In this document: piece by piece, positions 1 through 8,202 of the stretch
How the letters are laid out: each line of letters starts with the position of its first letter
How positions within the stretch are numbered: the first letter of the stretch is position 1
Assembly: GCF_014083985.1 (NCBI RefSeq)
Contig: NZ_CP046907.1
Location: forward strand, 1,186,501-1,250,500
Reading direction: 5' to 3'
Length of the DNA: 64,000 nt
Source: Streptomyces sp. SCUT-3
GTDB taxonomy: Bacteria; Actinomycetota; Actinomycetes; Streptomycetales; Streptomycetaceae
Position numbers and translations under genes: made by a program
The notes under the pieces: generated by a model
Told to the model about the DNA's origin: nothing
The model's database searches: none
What the model saw: only the letters and a program-made list of their open reading frames with translations

Positions 1-1
1 C

Positions 2-832
2 GGCTCGGGCACCATGGCCACCGGCATAGCCGAGGTCTTCGCCAAGGCCGGCTACGACGTGGTCCTGGTGGCGCGCAGCCAGGAGAAGGCGGACAAGGCC
101 CTGGCCTCGCTGGGCAAGTCCCTGGACCGCTCGGTGAAGAAGGGCCGGATGTCCCAGGAGGACCGGGACGCCGTGCTCGCCCGGGTCGCCCCCAGCGGCA
201 CCCTGGACTCCTTCGCCGGCGTCGACCTGGCGGTCGAGGCGATCGCCGAGAACCTCGAGGTCAAGAAGGAGCTGTTCGCCACCTTCGACAAGGTCTGCAG
301 GCCCGGCGCGGTGCTGGCCACCACCACCTCCTCGCTGCCGGTGGTCGCCCTGGCGAGCGTCACCTCGCGCCCGCAGGACGTGATCGGCATGCACTTCTTC
401 AACCCGGCCCCGGCCATGAAGCTGGTCGAGGTCGTGCGCACCGTGCTCACCGCCGACGACGTGCACGCCACCGTCACCGACGTGTGCCGGAAGATCCGCA
501 AGCACCCGGTGGACTGCGGCGACCGGGCGGGCTTCATCGTCAACGCCCTGCTGTTCCCGTACCTGAACAACGCGGTCAGGATGGTGCAGGAGCACTACGC
601 CACGGTCGACGACGTCGACACCGCGATCAAGCTGGGCGCCGGCTACCCGATGGGCCCGTTCGAGCTGCTGGACGTGGTCGGCCTGGACGTCTCCCTGGCC
701 ATCGAGCAGGTCCTGCACGGCGAGTTCCGCGAGCCGGGCCTGGCGCCCGCGCCGCTGCTGGAGCACCTGGTGGCCGCCGGCTGCCTGGGCCGCAAGACCG
801 GCCGCGGTTTCCGCGAGTATGCCCGGCGCTGA
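2..832 (+). CDS. hbd: 3-hydroxybutyryl-CoA dehydrogenase, 5' end outside window
   Basis: This enzyme oxidises 3-hydroxybutyryl-CoA to acetoacetyl-CoA, or runs in reverse, with NAD(P). The frame is open from base 2 and gives 276 residues. It begins inside the Rossmann glycine loop (GSGTMATGIAEVFAKAG), so only about 10-15 N-terminal residues should be missing; the internal ATG at 14 cannot be the true start because it would cut the nucleotide-binding loop. The family signature with the catalytic histidine is visible as IGMHFFNPAPAMKLVEVV, and the C-terminal dimer domain carries GYPMGPFELLDVVGLD. It lies directly upstream of the TetR gene and the ethylmalonyl-CoA operon and feeds the same C4 acyl-CoA pool. 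The family call is firm; cofactor preference cannot be read. Confidence 0.9.
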   Translation, partial: GSGTMATGIAEVFAKAGYDVVLVARSQEKADKALASLGKSLDRSVKKGRMSQEDRDAVLARVAPSGTLDSFAGVDLAVEAIAENLEVKKELFATFDKVCRPGAVLATTTSSLPVVALASVTSRPQDVIGMHFFNPAPAMKLVEVVRTVLTADDVHATVTDVCRKIRKHPVDCGDRAGFIVNALLFPYLNNAVRMVQEHYATVDDVDTAIKLGAGYPMGPFELLDVVGLDVSLAIEQVLHGEFREPGLAPAPLLEHLVAAGCLGRKTGRGFREYARR

Positions 833-944
833 GGCCGAGGGGACCGGCTGGGGCGGGCTCCTGGAGCCCAGGAGCCCGTCCCGGCCGCCCGCCCCGCCCC
901 GGACGCGTCCCCGCACCTCGGGCACCGCGTGTAACGTGCCTCGC

Positions 945-1772
945 ATGTCCCAGCCGCTGAAGCCCACCCGCACCGCCGCCCCCGAAGGCCACGACACCAC
1001 CGGGAGCAGGCGCGCCTCCGCGCAGCGCCACCGGGTGCGCCGGGACCTGGCCGCGGCCGCGATGGAGCTCTTCGGCACCCAGGGGTACGAGGAGACGACG
1101 GTCGACGAGATCGCCGCCAAGGCCGGGGTCGCCCGCCGCACCTTCTTCCGGCACTTCCGGTCCAAGGAGGAGGCGATCTTCCCGGACCACGACGACACCC
1201 TGGTGAGGGTCTCCCAGGTCCTGGAGTCCGCGGACCCGGAGGAGCACCCCCTGGACACCGTGTGCCGCGGCATCAAGGAGGTGCTGCGGATGTACGCCGA
1301 GTCCCCGGCCGTCTCCGTCGAGCGGTACCGGCTGACCCGCAAGGTCCCCACCCTGCGGGAGCGGGAGATCGCCTCGGTGGCCCGCTACGAGCGGCTGTTC
1401 ACCAGTTACCTTCTGGGCCACTTCGACGAGGCGGCCCACCGCGACGCCGACGACGACGACCCGCTGCTGGCCTACGTCGCCGCGTCCGCGGTGGTCGCGG
1501 CCCACAACCACGTCCTGCGCCGCTGGCTGCGCGCCGGCGGCACCGGCGACGTGGAGGCGCAGCTGGACCACGCCTTCGGCGTCATCCGGGCCGCCTTCGG
1601 CACCGGCATAGGGATCCGCCGCCAGGCCCCCTCCGGGACGGACGCCGCCGGCGGAACCCCGGCCGCCACGGCCGCACGGCGCGGCGAGGTCCTCGTCACC
1701 GTCGCCCGCACCGACGCCCCCCTGGACGAGGTCATGCGCACCATCGAGGAAGCCCTGAAGTCCCGCGCCTGA
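945..1772 (+). CDS. TetR-family regulator next to the ethylmalonyl-CoA genes
   Basis: This is a 275-residue DNA-binding repressor of the TetR family. The helix-turn-helix lies near residues 35-85 (AMELFGTQGYEETTVDEIAA, then a recognition helix ending RRTFFRHFRSKEEAIF). The ligand domain is long and has an acidic DADDDD stretch. The open frame extends upstream to 819, but ATG 945 gives the usual short N-terminal tail and avoids overlap with hbd; no clear Shine-Dalgarno precedes it. A perfect hairpin follows the gene, so it is transcribed separately from ccr. From memory, Streptomyces genomes keep a TetR gene in this position, so control of ccr/ecm is the obvious inference, but the target is unproven. 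Confidence 0.82.
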   Translation: MSQPLKPTRTAAPEGHDTTGSRRASAQRHRVRRDLAAAAMELFGTQGYEETTVDEIAAKAGVARRTFFRHFRSKEEAIFPDHDDTLVRVSQVLESADPEEHPLDTVCRGIKEVLRMYAESPAVSVERYRLTRKVPTLREREIASVARYERLFTSYLLGHFDEAAHRDADDDDPLLAYVAASAVVAAHNHVLRRWLRAGGTGDVEAQLDHAFGVIRAAFGTGIGIRRQAPSGTDAAGGTPAATAARRGEVLVTVARTDAPLDEVMRTIEEALKSRA

Positions 1773-1795
1773 ACCCGCTGCGGCTCTGATCCCTC

Positions 1796-1841
1796 CCCCG
1801 GCGTCCCGCCGTGCCCCGAGCGGCACGGCGGGACGCCGGGG
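1796..1841 (+). terminator. Perfect 20-bp hairpin after tetR
   Basis: A 20-base arm (1796-1815) pairs perfectly with 1822-1841 around a six-base loop. There is no T-tract, as is usual for Streptomyces terminators. It sits 24 bases after the TetR stop and separates that gene from the ccr promoter region. Confidence 0.8.
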
Positions 1842-2009
1842 CCGTTCACGGGGGTCCTCCGGCCGTCCGGGCGGGGCCGGAGCACGGGTGCGCGGTGTCA
1901 CACCCGGTCAACCGCACGGAAAGCCTGCGTTACGTCCGGGTTTCGGGGGTACGTCCTGCTTGGTGGGCGGGGCTGTCCGAAAGTGTTGGCACGCAGTGTC
2001 TTTACGAGT

Positions 2010-2022
2010 GGCACGGCGTGCC
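2010..2022. promoter_or_regulatory. GGCACGGCGTGCC palindrome in the ccr upstream region
   Basis: A perfect 6-1-6 palindrome lies about 225 bases upstream of the ccr start. The 404 bases between the tetR terminator and ccr (1842-2245) hold no convincing gene and must contain the ccr promoter. A TTGGCA at 1986-1991 could be a -35 element, but I see no good matching -10. An operator for the adjacent TetR protein is possible; no second copy was noticed in the window. Confidence 0.3.
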
Positions 2023-2245
2023 ATAACGTGAGTGCTGTCCGGGCGGGCGGCGCGCAGACACCCTCGTCGTGCGTCGCCTGTCCCCTCAACCTGCCCGGTT
2101 GTGCGCCCGGACGCCTGCGTCACAGGCACCCTGCCCGCGCCACCGCGCGGCCCTGCTCCACCCGCCGTACCGTCGGCAACAAGACCGTCCGAGACCCCAG
2201 CGTTCCCTCAAGCGTCCCTTGACGGACGCTTCGCCGGAGGCCCCA

Positions 2246-3583
2246 GTGAAGGAAATCCTCGACGCGATCCTCGCGCCGGACACCACCGCCGCCGACTTCG
2301 CGGCCCTGAAGCTCCCCGAGTCCTACCGGGCGGTCACCGTCCACAAGGACGAGCAGGAGATGTTCGCCGGTGTCGACAGCCGCGACAAGGACCCGCGCAA
2401 GTCCCTGCACCTCGACGATGTGCCCGTGCCCGAGCTCGGCCCGGGCGAGGCCCTGGTCGCCGTGATGGCGAGCTCGGTCAACTACAACTCGGTGTGGACC
2501 TCGATCTTCGAGCCCGTCTCCACCTTCGGCTTCCTCGAGCGCTACGGGAAGCTGTCCCCGCTCACCAAGCGGCACGACCTGCCGTACCACATCATCGGCT
2601 CCGACCTGGCCGGCGTGGTCCTGCGCACCGGCCCCGGCGTCAACGCCTGGAAGCCGGGCGACGAGGTCGTCGCGCACTGCCTGTCGGTGGAGCTGGAGTC
2701 GGCCGACGGCCACAACGACACCATGCTCGACCCCGAGCAGCGCATCTGGGGCTTCGAGACCAACTTCGGCGGCCTCGCCGAGATCGCGCTGGTCAAGTCC
2801 AACCAGCTCATGCCCAAGCCGCGCCACCTGTCGTGGGAGGAGGCCGCGGCCCCGGGCCTGGTGAACTCCACCGCCTACCGCCAGCTGGTCTCCCGCAACG
2901 GCGCCGGCATGAAGCAGGGCGACAACGTGCTGATCTGGGGCGCCTCCGGCGGCCTGGGCTCGTACGCCACCCAGTTCGCGCTGGCCGGCGGCGCCAACCC
3001 GATCTGCGTGGTCTCCTCCGACGCCAAGGCCGACATCTGCCGCGCCATGGGCGCCGAGGCGATCATCGACCGCAACGCCGAGGGCTACAAGTTCTGGAAG
3101 GACGAGAACACCCAGGACCCGCGCGAGTGGAAGCGCTTCGGCAAGCGCATCCGCGAGCTCACCGGCGGCGAGGACGTCGACATCGTCTTCGAGCACCCCG
3201 GCCGCGAGACCTTCGGCGCCTCGGTGTACGTCACCCGCAAGGGCGGCACCATCGTCACCTGCGCCTCCACCTCGGGCTACATGCACCAGTACGACAACCG
3301 CTACCTGTGGATGTCGCTGAAGCGGATCGTCGGCTCGCACTTCGCGAACTACCGCGAGGCGTGGGAGGCCAACCGCCTGATCGCCAAGGGCAAGATCCAC
3401 CCCACCCTCTCCAAGACCTACACCCTCGAGGAGACCGGGCAGGCCGCGTACGACGTGCACCGCAACCTCCACCAGGGCAAGGTCGGCGTCCTCGCCCTGG
3501 CCCCGCGCGAGGGCATGGGCGTGCGCGACCAGGAGATGCGCGAGAAGCACCTCCCGGCGATCAACCGCTTCCGCAACGTCTGA
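2246..3583 (+). CDS. ccr: Crotonyl-CoA carboxylase/reductase
   Basis: This enzyme reductively carboxylates crotonyl-CoA to ethylmalonyl-CoA with NADPH and CO2. It is the committed step of the ethylmalonyl-CoA pathway and a source of extender units for polyketides. The protein is a 445-residue MDR-superfamily enzyme with an N-terminal GroES-like fold and a nucleotide loop GASGGLGSYATQFALAGG; the YKFW insertion and the FEHPGRETFG segment are typical of Ccr. The start is GTG 2246, preceded by GGAGG at 2236-2240; the open frame reaches back to 2069, but that extension is low-complexity. The length agrees with characterised Streptomyces Ccr proteins of about 445-450 residues. It is the first gene of a run ccr-ecm-mch-mcd. 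Confidence 0.95.
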   Translation: MKEILDAILAPDTTAADFAALKLPESYRAVTVHKDEQEMFAGVDSRDKDPRKSLHLDDVPVPELGPGEALVAVMASSVNYNSVWTSIFEPVSTFGFLERYGKLSPLTKRHDLPYHIIGSDLAGVVLRTGPGVNAWKPGDEVVAHCLSVELESADGHNDTMLDPEQRIWGFETNFGGLAEIALVKSNQLMPKPRHLSWEEAAAPGLVNSTAYRQLVSRNGAGMKQGDNVLIWGASGGLGSYATQFALAGGANPICVVSSDAKADICRAMGAEAIIDRNAEGYKFWKDENTQDPREWKRFGKRIRELTGGEDVDIVFEHPGRETFGASVYVTRKGGTIVTCASTSGYMHQYDNRYLWMSLKRIVGSHFANYREAWEANRLIAKGKIHPTLSKTYTLEETGQAAYDVHRNLHQGKVGVLALAPREGMGVRDQEMREKHLPAINRFRNV

Positions 3584-3611
3584 ACCGCCCGAGACTGCCG
3601 AGGTCACACTG

Positions 3612-5621
3612 ATGAGTGAGCGTCAGAAGGATCGTCCGTGGCTGATGCGGACGTACGCGGGGCACTCCTCCGCGGATGAGTCCAACGCCCTGTACCGGCG
3701 GAACCTCGCCAAGGGCCAGACGGGGCTGTCGGTCGCGTTCGACCTCCCGACGCAGACCGGTTACGACCCCGACCACGTTCTCGCCCGCGGCGAGGTCGGG
3801 CGGGTCGGGGTCCCGGTCTCCCACCTCGGCGACATGCGCCGGCTGTTCGAGGGCATCCCCCTCGATCAGATGAACACCTCGATGACCATCAACGCCACCG
3901 CCATGTGGCTGCTGGCGCTGTACCAGGTGGTCGCCGAGGAGCAGGGGGCGGACGTCCGCCTGCTGCAGGGGACGACGCAGAACGACATCGTCAAGGAGTA
4001 CCTCTCGCGCGGGACGCACGTATTCCCGCCCGGGCCCTCCCTGCGCCTGACGACCGACATGATCACCTACACGGTCGCCAACATCCCCAAGTGGAACCCG
4101 ATCAACATCTGCAGCTACCACCTGCAGGAGGCCGGGGCCACCCCGGTCCAGGAGATCGCCTACGCGATGTCCACCGCGATCGCGGTGCTGGACGCGGTGC
4201 GCGACTCCGGCCAGGTGCCGGCCGAGAAGTTCGGCGACGTGGTCGCCCGCATCTCCTTCTTCGTCAACGCCGGCGTGCGCTTCGTCGAGGAGATGTGCAA
4301 GATGCGGGCCTTCACCCGCATCTGGGACACCGTCACCCGCGAGCGGTACGGCGTCGAGAACGCCAAGCAGCGCCGCTTCCGCTACGGCGTGCAGGTCAAC
4401 TCGCTCGGCCTGACCGAGGCGCAGCCGGAGAACAACGTCCAGCGCATCGTCCTGGAGATGCTGGCCGTCACCCTCTCCAAGGACGCGCGCGCCCGCGCCG
4501 TCCAGCTGCCCGCCTGGAACGAGGCGCTGGGCCTGCCCCGGCCCTGGGACCAGCAGTGGTCGCTGCGCATCCAGCAGGTCCTGGCGCTCGAGAGCGACCT
4601 GCTGGAGTACGAGGACATCTTCGCCGGCTCGCACGTGATCGAGGCCAAGGTCGACGAGATCGTCCGCGAGGCCACCGCGGAGATGGAGCGGGTGCAGGAG
4701 ATGGGCGGGGCCGTCCCCGCCGTGGAGTCCGGCTACCTGAAGTCCCAGCTGGTCTCCAGCCACGCCGAGCGGCGCGCCCGCATCGAGTCGGGCGAGGAGA
4801 AGGTCGTCGGCGTCAACTGCTACGAGGGCACCGAGCCGAACCCGCTCACCGCCGACCTCGACACCGCCATCATGACCGTCGACCCGGCCAACGAGGCCCG
4901 CGTCGTCGCCGCGCTGGGCGCCTGGCGCGAGCAGCGCGACGACGAGCGGGCGGCGAAGGCCCTGGAGCGGCTGCGGGCCACCGCCGCCGGCGACGAGAAC
5001 CTGATGGAGGCCACGCTGGAGTGCGCCCGCGCGGGCGTGACCACCGGCGAGTGGGCCGGCGCGCTGCGCGAGGTGTTCGGCGAGTTCCGCGCCCCCACCG
5101 GGGTCAGCAGCGCGCCGGTCGCGGTGACCGCCGAGGCCGGTTCGCAGATGGCCGAGGTCCGCGAGAAGGTGCGGGTCACCGGCGAGCAGCTCGGGCAGCG
5201 CCTGCGCCTGCTGGTCGGCAAGCCCGGACTGGACGGCCACTCCAACGGCGCCGAGCAGATCGCGGTGCGTGCCCGCGACGCCGGCTTCGAGGTGGTCTAC
5301 CAGGGCATCCGCCTCACCCCGGAGCAGATCGTGGACGCCGCGGTCGCCGAGGACGTGCACTGCGTGGGCCTGTCGATCCTGTCCGGTTCGCACTGCGAGC
5401 TCGTCCCCGACGTGCTGGAGCGGCTGCGCCGGGCGGGGGCGGACGACGTCCCGGTGATCGTCGGGGGCATCATTCCCTCCGCGGACGCCGCCGCGCTGAA
5501 GGAGGCCGGGGTCGCCGCGGTCTTCACCCCGAAGGACTTCGGCATCACCGAGATCATCGGGAAGATCGTCGACGAGATCCGCCGGGTCAACAAGCTGGAC
5601 GCCCCGGAGCCGACGGCATGA
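3612..5621 (+). CDS. ecm: Ethylmalonyl-CoA mutase (MeaA-type, B12-dependent)
   Basis: This enzyme converts ethylmalonyl-CoA to methylsuccinyl-CoA by an adenosylcobalamin radical rearrangement. The protein has 669 residues: a methylmalonyl-CoA-mutase-type TIM barrel (about 1-520), then a B12-binding domain (about 535-660). The cobalamin DxHxxG motif is DGHSNG, followed by SILSGSH and VIVGGI as the usual downstream loops. The N-terminal start RPWLMRTYAGHSSADESN is typical of the MeaA/Ecm branch. It begins 28 bases after ccr. Its TGA stop overlaps the ATG of a 13-codon ORF (ATGA, 5618-5621), which is how an operon partner would normally be joined. I expect mcl here; it is missing. Confidence 0.93.
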   Translation: MSERQKDRPWLMRTYAGHSSADESNALYRRNLAKGQTGLSVAFDLPTQTGYDPDHVLARGEVGRVGVPVSHLGDMRRLFEGIPLDQMNTSMTINATAMWLLALYQVVAEEQGADVRLLQGTTQNDIVKEYLSRGTHVFPPGPSLRLTTDMITYTVANIPKWNPINICSYHLQEAGATPVQEIAYAMSTAIAVLDAVRDSGQVPAEKFGDVVARISFFVNAGVRFVEEMCKMRAFTRIWDTVTRERYGVENAKQRRFRYGVQVNSLGLTEAQPENNVQRIVLEMLAVTLSKDARARAVQLPAWNEALGLPRPWDQQWSLRIQQVLALESDLLEYEDIFAGSHVIEAKVDEIVREATAEMERVQEMGGAVPAVESGYLKSQLVSSHAERRARIESGEEKVVGVNCYEGTEPNPLTADLDTAIMTVDPANEARVVAALGAWREQRDDERAAKALERLRATAAGDENLMEATLECARAGVTTGEWAGALREVFGEFRAPTGVSSAPVAVTAEAGSQMAEVREKVRVTGEQLGQRLRLLVGKPGLDGHSNGAEQIAVRARDAGFEVVYQGIRLTPEQIVDAAVAEDVHCVGLSILSGSHCELVPDVLERLRRAGADDVPVIVGGIIPSADAAALKEAGVAAVFTPKDFGITEIIGKIVDEIRRVNKLDAPEPTA

Positions 5622-5659
5622 CCCGCACCAGCACCATCGACCCGCCCGTGGAGGCTTGA
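5618..5659 (+). other. 13-codon ORF where mcl is expected (possible deletion scar)
   Basis: ATG 5618 overlaps the ecm stop as ATGA, is followed by twelve codons (TRTSTIDPPVEA) and ends with TGA 5657-5659. The next gene starts two bases later at 5662. In the Streptomyces gene order I know (SCO6473-6469 in S. coelicolor), a CitE-like beta-methylmalyl-CoA/malyl-CoA lyase gene lies exactly here. An in-frame deletion joining the first codons of mcl to its last codons would leave this arrangement. It could also be a chance ORF. No function for the peptide is claimed. Confidence 0.5.
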
Positions 5660-5661
5660 GA

Positions 5662-6174
5662 ATGCAGTTCGGTCGCACCTATGAGGAGTTCGAGGTCGGG
5701 GCGGTCTACAAGCACTGGCCCGGAAAGACGGTCACCGAGTACGACGACCACCTCTTCTGCCTCCTCACCATGAACCACCACCCGCTCCACATGGACACCA
5801 ACTACGCCGAGAAGACGACGGACTTCGGCAGGAACGTGGTGGTGGGCAACTACATCTACTCGCTCCTGCTGGGCATGTCCGTCCCCGACATCTCCGGCAA
5901 GGCGATCGCCAACCTGGAGATCGAGTCGCTCAAGCACGTGGCACCGACCTTCCACGGCGACACGATCTACGGCGAGACGACCGTCCTCGACAAGTGGCCG
6001 TCGAAGTCCAAGGACGACCGCGGCATCGTGTACGTCGAGACCAAGGGCTACAAGCAGGACGGCACCCTGGTGTGCGTGTTCCGGCGCAAGGTCATGGTCC
6101 CCACGGCCACCTACATCACCGCGCGCGGCGGCGAGCAGCCGGGCCGCCCCGAGCTGCAGCAGAAGGAGAAGTGA
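5662..6174 (+). CDS. mch: Mesaconyl-CoA hydratase (MaoC-like hotdog fold)
   Basis: This 170-residue single-hotdog protein of the MaoC dehydratase family most likely hydrates mesaconyl-C1-CoA to beta-methylmalyl-CoA. The hydratase segment reads YDDHLFCLLTMNHHPLHMD, with the conserved Asn-His-x-x-His cluster, and KHVAPTFHGDTIYGET is the second hotdog signature. ATG 5662 is chosen over TTG 5656 because the latter overlaps the previous stop. The function rests on position between ecm and mcd; the fold alone would also fit other enoyl-CoA hydratases. Its product would normally be cleaved by Mcl, which is not encoded in this window. Confidence 0.82.
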   Translation: MQFGRTYEEFEVGAVYKHWPGKTVTEYDDHLFCLLTMNHHPLHMDTNYAEKTTDFGRNVVVGNYIYSLLLGMSVPDISGKAIANLEIESLKHVAPTFHGDTIYGETTVLDKWPSKSKDDRGIVYVETKGYKQDGTLVCVFRRKVMVPTATYITARGGEQPGRPELQQKEK

Positions 6175-6179
6175 GTCAC

Positions 6180-7385
6180 ATGGGCCGCCTTGCGCAGACC
6201 GAGGGCCTGACCGAGATCCAGCGCGAGATCGTCTCCACCGTCCGCAACTTCGTGGACAAGGAGATCATCCCGGTCGCCACCGAGCTGGAGCACCGCGACG
6301 AGTACCCGACCGAGATCGTCGAGGGCCTCAAGGAGCTCGGCGTCTTCGGGCTGATGATCCCCGAGGAGTACGGCGGGCTCGGCGAGTCGCTGCTCACCTA
6401 CGCCCTGTGCGTGGAGGAGATCGCCCGCGGCTGGATGAGCGTCTCCGGCATCATCAACACCCACTTCATCGTCGCGTACATGCTCAAGCAGCACGGCACC
6501 CAGGAGCAGAAGGACCACTTCCTGCCCCGGATGGCCACCGGCGAGGTGCGCGGCGCGTTCTCCATGTCGGAGCCGGGCCTGGGCTCGGACGTCTCGGCGA
6601 TCAGCACCAAGGGCGTCCGCGACGGCGACGAGTTCGTCCTGACCGGCCAGAAGATGTGGCTGACCAACGGCGGTTCCTCCACCCTGGTCGCGGTGCTGTG
6701 CCGCACCGACGAGGGCCACCCCGAGGGCACCGCGCCGCACAAGTCGATGACCACCTTCCTGATCGAGAAGGAGCCCGGCTTCGGCGAGGTCCGCCCCGGC
6801 CTGACGATCCCGGGCAAGATCGAGAAGATGGGCTACAAGGGTGTCGACACCACCGAGCTCATCCTCGACGGCGTACGGGTGCCGGCGAACCGCGTCCTGG
6901 GCGGGACCACCGGCCGCGGCTTCTACCAGATGATGGACGGCGTCGAGGTCGGCCGCGTCAACGTGGCCGCCCGCGGCTGCGGCGTGGCGCAGCGCGCCTT
7001 CGAGCTGGGCGTGGACTACGCGCAGCAGCGCCACACCTTCGGCAAGCCGATCGCCCAGCACCAGGCGATCCAGTTCAAGCTCGCCGAGATGGCCACCAAG
7101 GTCGAGGCCGCGCACGCGATGATGGTCAACGCCGCGCGCAAGAAGGACAGCGGGCAGCGCAACGACCTCGAGGCCGGCATGGCGAAGTACCTGGCCTCGG
7201 AGTACTGCAAGGAGGTCGTGGAGGACTCGTTCCGCATCCACGGCGGCTACGGCTTCTCCAAGGAGTACGAGATCGAGCGCCTGTACCGCGAGGCCCCGAT
7301 GCTGCTGATCGGTGAAGGTACCGCCGAGATCCAGAAAATGATCATCGGTCGGCGACTCCTCGAGGAGTACCGCATCCAGGGCTGA
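6180..7385 (+). CDS. mcd: Methylsuccinyl-CoA dehydrogenase (acyl-CoA dehydrogenase family)
   Basis: This is a flavoenzyme of the acyl-CoA dehydrogenase family, 401 residues, assigned to oxidation of methylsuccinyl-CoA to mesaconyl-CoA because it follows ecm and mch. The three ACAD domains are present: an N-terminal helical part, the middle beta domain with AFSMSEPGLGSDVSAISTKG, and the C-terminal helices with RIHGGYGFSKEYEIERLYRE and the closing IGEGTAEIQKMIIGRRLL. ATG 6180 is preceded by AGAAGGAGAA, a strong ribosome binding site inside the end of mch. The proteobacterial Mcd has an extra N-terminal region that is lacking here. This is the last gene of the operon. Confidence 0.85.
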   Translation: MGRLAQTEGLTEIQREIVSTVRNFVDKEIIPVATELEHRDEYPTEIVEGLKELGVFGLMIPEEYGGLGESLLTYALCVEEIARGWMSVSGIINTHFIVAYMLKQHGTQEQKDHFLPRMATGEVRGAFSMSEPGLGSDVSAISTKGVRDGDEFVLTGQKMWLTNGGSSTLVAVLCRTDEGHPEGTAPHKSMTTFLIEKEPGFGEVRPGLTIPGKIEKMGYKGVDTTELILDGVRVPANRVLGGTTGRGFYQMMDGVEVGRVNVAARGCGVAQRAFELGVDYAQQRHTFGKPIAQHQAIQFKLAEMATKVEAAHAMMVNAARKKDSGQRNDLEAGMAKYLASEYCKEVVEDSFRIHGGYGFSKEYEIERLYREAPMLLIGEGTAEIQKMIIGRRLLEEYRIQG

Positions 7386-7393
7386 ATGTCCTG

Positions 7394-7421
7394 ATATGTT
7401 CATATATTCCCCCTAGGGGAA
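7394..7421. promoter_or_regulatory. Two adjacent palindromes between mcd and psd
   Basis: ATATG-TT-CATAT (7394-7405) is followed at once by TTCCCC-CTA-GGGGAA (7407-7421). This is the most AT-rich spot for several kilobases. It could be an operator for psd, or the second hairpin could weakly terminate the mcd operon. A possible psd promoter lies further down (TTGGCG 7465-7470, 19 bases, TAGCAT 7490-7495). I cannot decide among these. Confidence 0.4.
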
Positions 7422-7554
7422 CCCGATGCCCTGGCGGTTTCGGACAACGTACTGGCCACCGAGCTTGGCGAGTTGTTGTCCGGAGCCGCTAGCATCGTTT
7501 GAAAGCCGCCGCCACCACCACCCCGCGGCATCTCCTCCGCTACGAAGGTCATCA

Positions 7555-8202
7555 ATGCCCCACAGCAATTCTTCTGCAAGGCGCGGCAGGGTCTCCCTCG
7601 CGCGTGGAGCGTCGCCGTGGCTCCTTCCGACCGTGGCGACCGCCGCGGTCAGCCTGGCCAAGGCCCGCCGCTCGGGGCGCTGGGCAGCAGCAGCCGTTCC
7701 CGCCACAGCGCTGGCGGCGGGCATGCTGTGGTTCTTCCGCGACCCCGAGCGCGAGATCGCCACCGGCCGCGTCATCTCCCCCGCCGACGGCGTGGTGCAG
7801 AGCATCATGCCGTGGAAGGACGGGCGCACCCGCGTGGCCATCTTCATGAGCCCGCTCAACGTGCACGTCAACCGGGCTCCGCTGGCGGGCACCGTGACCT
7901 CCGTCGAGCACATCCCCGGCGGATACGTCCCGGCGTTCAACAAGGAGAGCGAGTTCAACGAGCGGGTCGTCTGGCACTTCGACACCGAGATCGGCGACGT
8001 GGAGATGGTGCAGATCGCCGGCGCGGTGGCCCGGCGCATCGTCCCCTACGTCCCGCAGGGCACCAAGGTCGAGCAGGGCGAGCGGATCGGCCTGATCCGC
8101 TTCGGGTCGCGCGTCGACGTCTACCTCCCGGAGGGCGTCGAGGCGGCGGTCGAGGTCGGCCAGCCCACGCGAGCAGGGGAGACCCGCCTTGACCGTGATT
8201 GA
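7555..8202 (+). CDS. psd: Phosphatidylserine decarboxylase (archaeal-type short form)
   Basis: This membrane-associated enzyme makes phosphatidylethanolamine from phosphatidylserine. It has 215 residues, typical of the short actinobacterial Psd. A hydrophobic segment (about 45-62) precedes WFFRDPERE, the family marker, followed by SPADGVVQSI and SPLNVHVNR. Self-cleavage that generates the pyruvoyl cofactor should occur at the Gly-Ser of LIRFGSRVDVYLP near residue 185. ATG 7555 is chosen because the upstream extension to 7426 has no family similarity. Its end overlaps the start of pssA by 14 bases, so the two consecutive steps are translationally coupled. Confidence 0.93.
   Translation: MPHSNSSARRGRVSLARGASPWLLPTVATAAVSLAKARRSGRWAAAAVPATALAAGMLWFFRDPEREIATGRVISPADGVVQSIMPWKDGRTRVAIFMSPLNVHVNRAPLAGTVTSVEHIPGGYVPAFNKESEFNERVVWHFDTEIGDVEMVQIAGAVARRIVPYVPQGTKVEQGERIGLIRFGSRVDVYLPEGVEAAVEVGQPTRAGETRLDRD

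Noticed and set aside
627..1901. Long minus-strand frames opposite hbd and tetR
   Set aside because: Low-complexity Arg/Pro/Gly translations with no domain; the plus-strand frames have clear families.
1842..2245. Possible cobalamin riboswitch in front of the B12-dependent operon
   Set aside because: I found no B12-box-like conserved core or long leader fold here; only one short palindrome is visible.
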